Assembly (NCBI GenBank): GCA_038234235.1
Contig: JBBSUQ010000151.1
Location: forward strand, 1-7,854
DNA length: 7,854 nt
Direction: 5' to 3'
Origin: JBBSUQ01 sp038234235
GTDB taxonomy: Bacteria > Bacteroidota > Bacteroidia > Flavobacteriales_D > Crocinitomicaceae
Each line of letters begins with the position of its first letter. The stretch's first letter is position 1. The notes below the pieces were generated by a model. That model saw nothing but the letters and a program-made list of their open reading frames with translations, was not told where the DNA came from and searched no databases. Shown here piece by piece: positions 6,138 to 7,854 of the stretch. The position numbers were made by a program, and so were the translations under genes.

Positions 6138-6171
6138 AAAAAAAGGGTGTTATTTTAAAATAACACCCTTT
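6138..6171 (-). terminator. Strong intrinsic terminator of the secreted repeat protein gene
   Basis: A perfect 30-bp palindrome (6142-6171, centre between 6156 and 6157) has arms containing GGGTGTTATTTT and its complement. On the minus strand it begins 19 bases past the stop codon and is followed by seven Ts (plus-strand A run 6138-6144, partly within the stem). A stem of up to 13 bp with a 4-nt AU loop is possible. On the plus strand the trailing sequence is only TTTATAAA, so the terminator should act mainly on the minus strand. Confidence 0.88.
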
Positions 6172-6190
6172 ATAAATTCTATTATAATCT

Positions 6191-6466
6191 TTATCTAAGT
6201 AAATTTAAATGCCCTGTATATTCTCTTCTTTTATCAGTGTCTTTATCTCTGAATGTCAATTTCCAAGTATACACACCTTCTTTCACAATTACACCTGTAT
6301 ATGTTCCGTCCCAACCAACTTCTTGATCAAATGACTCCCAAATCATTTCGCCCCATCTGTTGTAGATTTCAACGTGGTATGAAAGAGGATCTAAACCAGA
6401 GTACATAATAGGTCTCCATGTTTGGTTAAACTCATCGTTATCAGGAGTGAAAGCATTTGGAACAAA
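6191..6466 (-). other. T9SS type B (gliding-motility-associated) C-terminal sorting domain
   Basis: These are the final 91 residues of the secreted repeat protein. The landmarks occur in the family order: PNAFTPDND, IYNRWGE, GWDGTYTG, EGVYTWKL and a C-terminal NLLR. In the type IX pathway type B domains direct cargo through the Sov/SprA translocon and are thought to depend on PorP/SprF-like partners; no such partner gene is in this window. No motif is missing. Confidence 0.92.
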
Positions 6467-7854
6467 GAATAACAAATCTTCTGTTATTTTAATGTTTTGA
6501 TATGCAGTATCTCTACATCCGAAGTTGTTTGAAGCAACCAATCTGATTGTATATACACCAGATTCTTCAGGATAAGTGTGAATTGGATGAACAACTACAC
6601 TAGATGCACCGTCACCAAAATTCCACTGATATGAATCTGCATTTTGAGATTGATTTGTAAATTCAACTTTAGTATTTGTAGTTAACATTTCAGTTTTATT
6701 AGTAATAAACTTAGCAATAGGATTTGGACCTAAACAAATGTAGCTCAATTTTGAGTAGTTGTCTGTACAACCTATTGGAGTTACAACTTGTAAATTTACA
6801 TCGTAACAACCTGGTGCAGTATAAACAGTTGTTGCACCAACACAATTGTCTTGCACGTCACCATTTCCGAAATCCCAAATACAATTCGCACTTCCTGCTC
6901 CCGAAAGATTAGTGAAGTTTACTGTTAAATCTGGACAACCAATTAAAGTGTCAGCAACAAAATCAATGTTAGGAATAACTTCTATTGTTACATCCATTGA
7001 CAATTGAATAATAGTACAACCGTCAGTGATATCAACTGTGTAAGTTACAGGACCTCCAGGGTTATTATTGAATCCAGGACTATTCCCCATTCCGTTTACC
7101 CAAGAGTAGTTATAAGCTCCAGAACCTAAAGATGCACCTGAATTAACTGTTGCAGTTCCGTAAACACAAATTAAAGTGTCTGGAGTAATAAATGCCTGCA
7201 TTGGTTGGTATACTAAAATATTTGTAGTTTGTTGATCTGAACAAATATCAGTAATTGTATACGTTATAGTATGCGTTCCAGGTCCTGTAATTGTAGGGTC
7301 AAACATTCCCGTTGCAGAATTTGTGATACCAGCTCCAGACCAAACTCCATTAGGATCTGCTGCAGTAAGTTGAATTGGAGCACCATTAGAACATTGGTTT
7401 GGCACTGGTGTAATACTTGCATCAACTGTTGCACCAACAATTATAGTTTCAGTGTCAACAGATCCACAACCACCTGGCGTTGTATAAGTAATTATGTGAC
7501 TTCCAGGTCCTGCAATAGCTGGGCTAAATGCTCCTGTGTTCGCATTTGTGATTCCAGTTCCCGACCATATTCCTGTATTGGAAGCTGCTGTTAAAGTAAC
7601 TGAATTAACACTTTCACAGAAAGGTCCTGCTGGCGTAATTGTTGGGTCTGCAAAAGGTTCAACAAAGATGTTTATCGTTTTAGAATCTGGACATGGTCCT
7701 GCGATTGAATAAGTAATGGTAAAATTACCAGCACCTGAAACAGTTGGATCAAAAGTTCCGTTTGCGGCATTTGTAATACCTGTTCCTGACCAAGTTCCAC
7801 CTGCTTGAACACCAGTAAGCGTTACAGATGCAGAATTGTCACACAGTGAAGCTT
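6191..7854 (-). CDS. Large T9SS type B-sorted surface or secreted repeat protein, 3' part
   Basis: Only the C-terminal 553 residues are in the window; the frame is open to the right edge, so the start and signal peptide lie outside. Numbering from the first full codon (7852): residues 1-219 are three units of a 75-residue repeat (first incomplete), each with a WSGTGIT-like motif (W21, W96, W171). Residues 220-294 are a diverged fourth unit. Residues 296-375 and 378-457 are PKD-like domains with WDFGNGD and WNFGDG. Residues 463-553 are the gliding-motility/T9SS type B sorting domain (TIGR04131/CHU_C type): VPNAFTPDNDEFNQTW, then VEIYNRWGEMIWES, GWDGTY, EGVYTWKL and a final GHLNLLR. It is therefore expected to cross the outer membrane through the type IX system and be released or displayed. 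The repeats suggest an adhesin or matrix role (inference). A GTG at 7405 is an internal Val of repeat 3, not a start. Confidence 0.92.
   Translation of the reverse strand, partial: ASLCDNSASVTLTGVQAGGTWSGTGITNAANGTFDPTVSGAGNFTITYSIAGPCPDSKTINIFVEPFADPTITPAGPFCESVNSVTLTAASNTGIWSGTGITNANTGAFSPAIAGPGSHIITYTTPGGCGSVDTETIIVGATVDASITPVPNQCSNGAPIQLTAADPNGVWSGAGITNSATGMFDPTITGPGTHTITYTITDICSDQQTTNILVYQPMQAFITPDTLICVYGTATVNSGASLGSGAYNYSWVNGMGNSPGFNNNPGGPVTYTVDITDGCTIIQLSMDVTIEVIPNIDFVADTLIGCPDLTVNFTNLSGAGSANCIWDFGNGDVQDNCVGATTVYTAPGCYDVNLQVVTPIGCTDNYSKLSYICLGPNPIAKFITNKTEMLTTNTKVEFTNQSQNADSYQWNFGDGASSVVVHPIHTYPEESGVYTIRLVASNNFGCRDTAYQNIKITEDLLFFVPNAFTPDNDEFNQTWRPIMYSGLDPLSYHVEIYNRWGEMIWESFDQEVGWDGTYTGVIVKEGVYTWKLTFRDKDTDKRREYTGHLNLLR
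7196..7854 (-). repeat. Tandem 75-residue (225-bp) coding repeats, nearly three units
   Basis: The units are 7646-7854 (incomplete), 7421-7645 and 7196-7420. The conserved Trp codons begin at 7792, 7567 and 7342, exactly 225 bp apart. The first Cys (residues 4, 79, 154) and second Cys (54, 129, 204) keep the same 75-residue spacing. Shared core motifs are WSG(T/A)GITN, F(D/S)P, G(A/P)G and ITYT. By eye units 1 and 2 share about 40-45% of residues, so the duplications are not recent. The array probably continues past the right edge. Confidence 0.9.

Noticed and set aside
6724..6912. Short plus-strand open frame of 62 codons
   Set aside because: It is antisense to the first PKD-like domain, with no independent signal.
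7403..7405. GTG as the start of the right-edge gene
   Set aside because: The same frame stays open to position 7854 and encodes two further repeat units in register. The GTG is an internal Val of repeat 3.
7271..7594. Plus-strand open frame of 107 codons rich in Cys, Ser and Arg
   Set aside because: It lies antisense to the repeat region of the secreted protein. Its apparent internal repetition mirrors the 225-bp coding repeats, and its composition is unlike a real protein.
1..7854. A defence island, CRISPR array, mobile element or biosynthetic cluster
   Set aside because: There are no direct-repeat/spacer arrays, transposase or integrase motifs, toxin-antitoxin pairs or clustered biosynthetic enzymes. 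The window reads as ordinary core genome plus one large secreted protein.

Overview
The window looks like chromosomal DNA from a Bacteroidota bacterium, most likely order Flavobacteriales. The evidence is a low-GC composition, a PorQ-type secretion protein, a cargo protein ending in a gliding-motility/T9SS type B sorting domain, signal peptides cleaved just before Gln, A-rich ribosome-binding regions without Shine-Dalgarno sequences, and repeated TAnnTTTG promoter elements. I cannot name the genus. The window holds eight complete genes and one truncated at the right edge. It has no RNA gene, insertion sequence, CRISPR array or gene-free stretch above 300 bases.

Layout. Positions 19-4161 are a run of minus-strand genes. 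In transcription order they are a YfcE-type metallophosphoesterase, porQ (type IX secretion), an uncharacterised outer-membrane beta-barrel protein, cmk (cytidylate kinase) and a stand-alone ACT-domain protein. A 72-bp divergent promoter region (4162-4233) separates these from a plus-strand pair, meaB (G-protein chaperone of methylmalonyl-CoA mutase) and a 69-residue S4 RNA-binding protein. Converging on that pair is a minus-strand gene for a small membrane-anchored protein of unknown function (5507-6028). The right end (6191-7854) is the C-terminal 553 residues of a large secreted, repeat-rich protein, also on the minus strand, followed by a clear intrinsic terminator.

How the genes relate. 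The phosphoesterase and porQ are probably one transcript. porQ belongs to the outer-membrane machinery that processes and attaches T9SS cargo, and the right-edge gene encodes cargo of that general system. The beta-barrel gene has its own promoter and terminator and uses only AGA and CGT for its 12 arginines, which suggests high expression. cmk, meaB and the S4 gene are housekeeping or core metabolism. Five gene starts carry an exact TAnnTTTG element within about 30 bp. At the phosphoesterase and meaB the element is so close to the start codon that the mRNAs may have almost no leader.

Most of this is ordinary core genome. The points most worth a second look are the strictly 75-residue cysteine-paired repeats of the truncated cargo protein, the near-leaderless divergent promoters, the unknown barrel gene lodged between porQ and cmk, and the unknown membrane-anchored gene.
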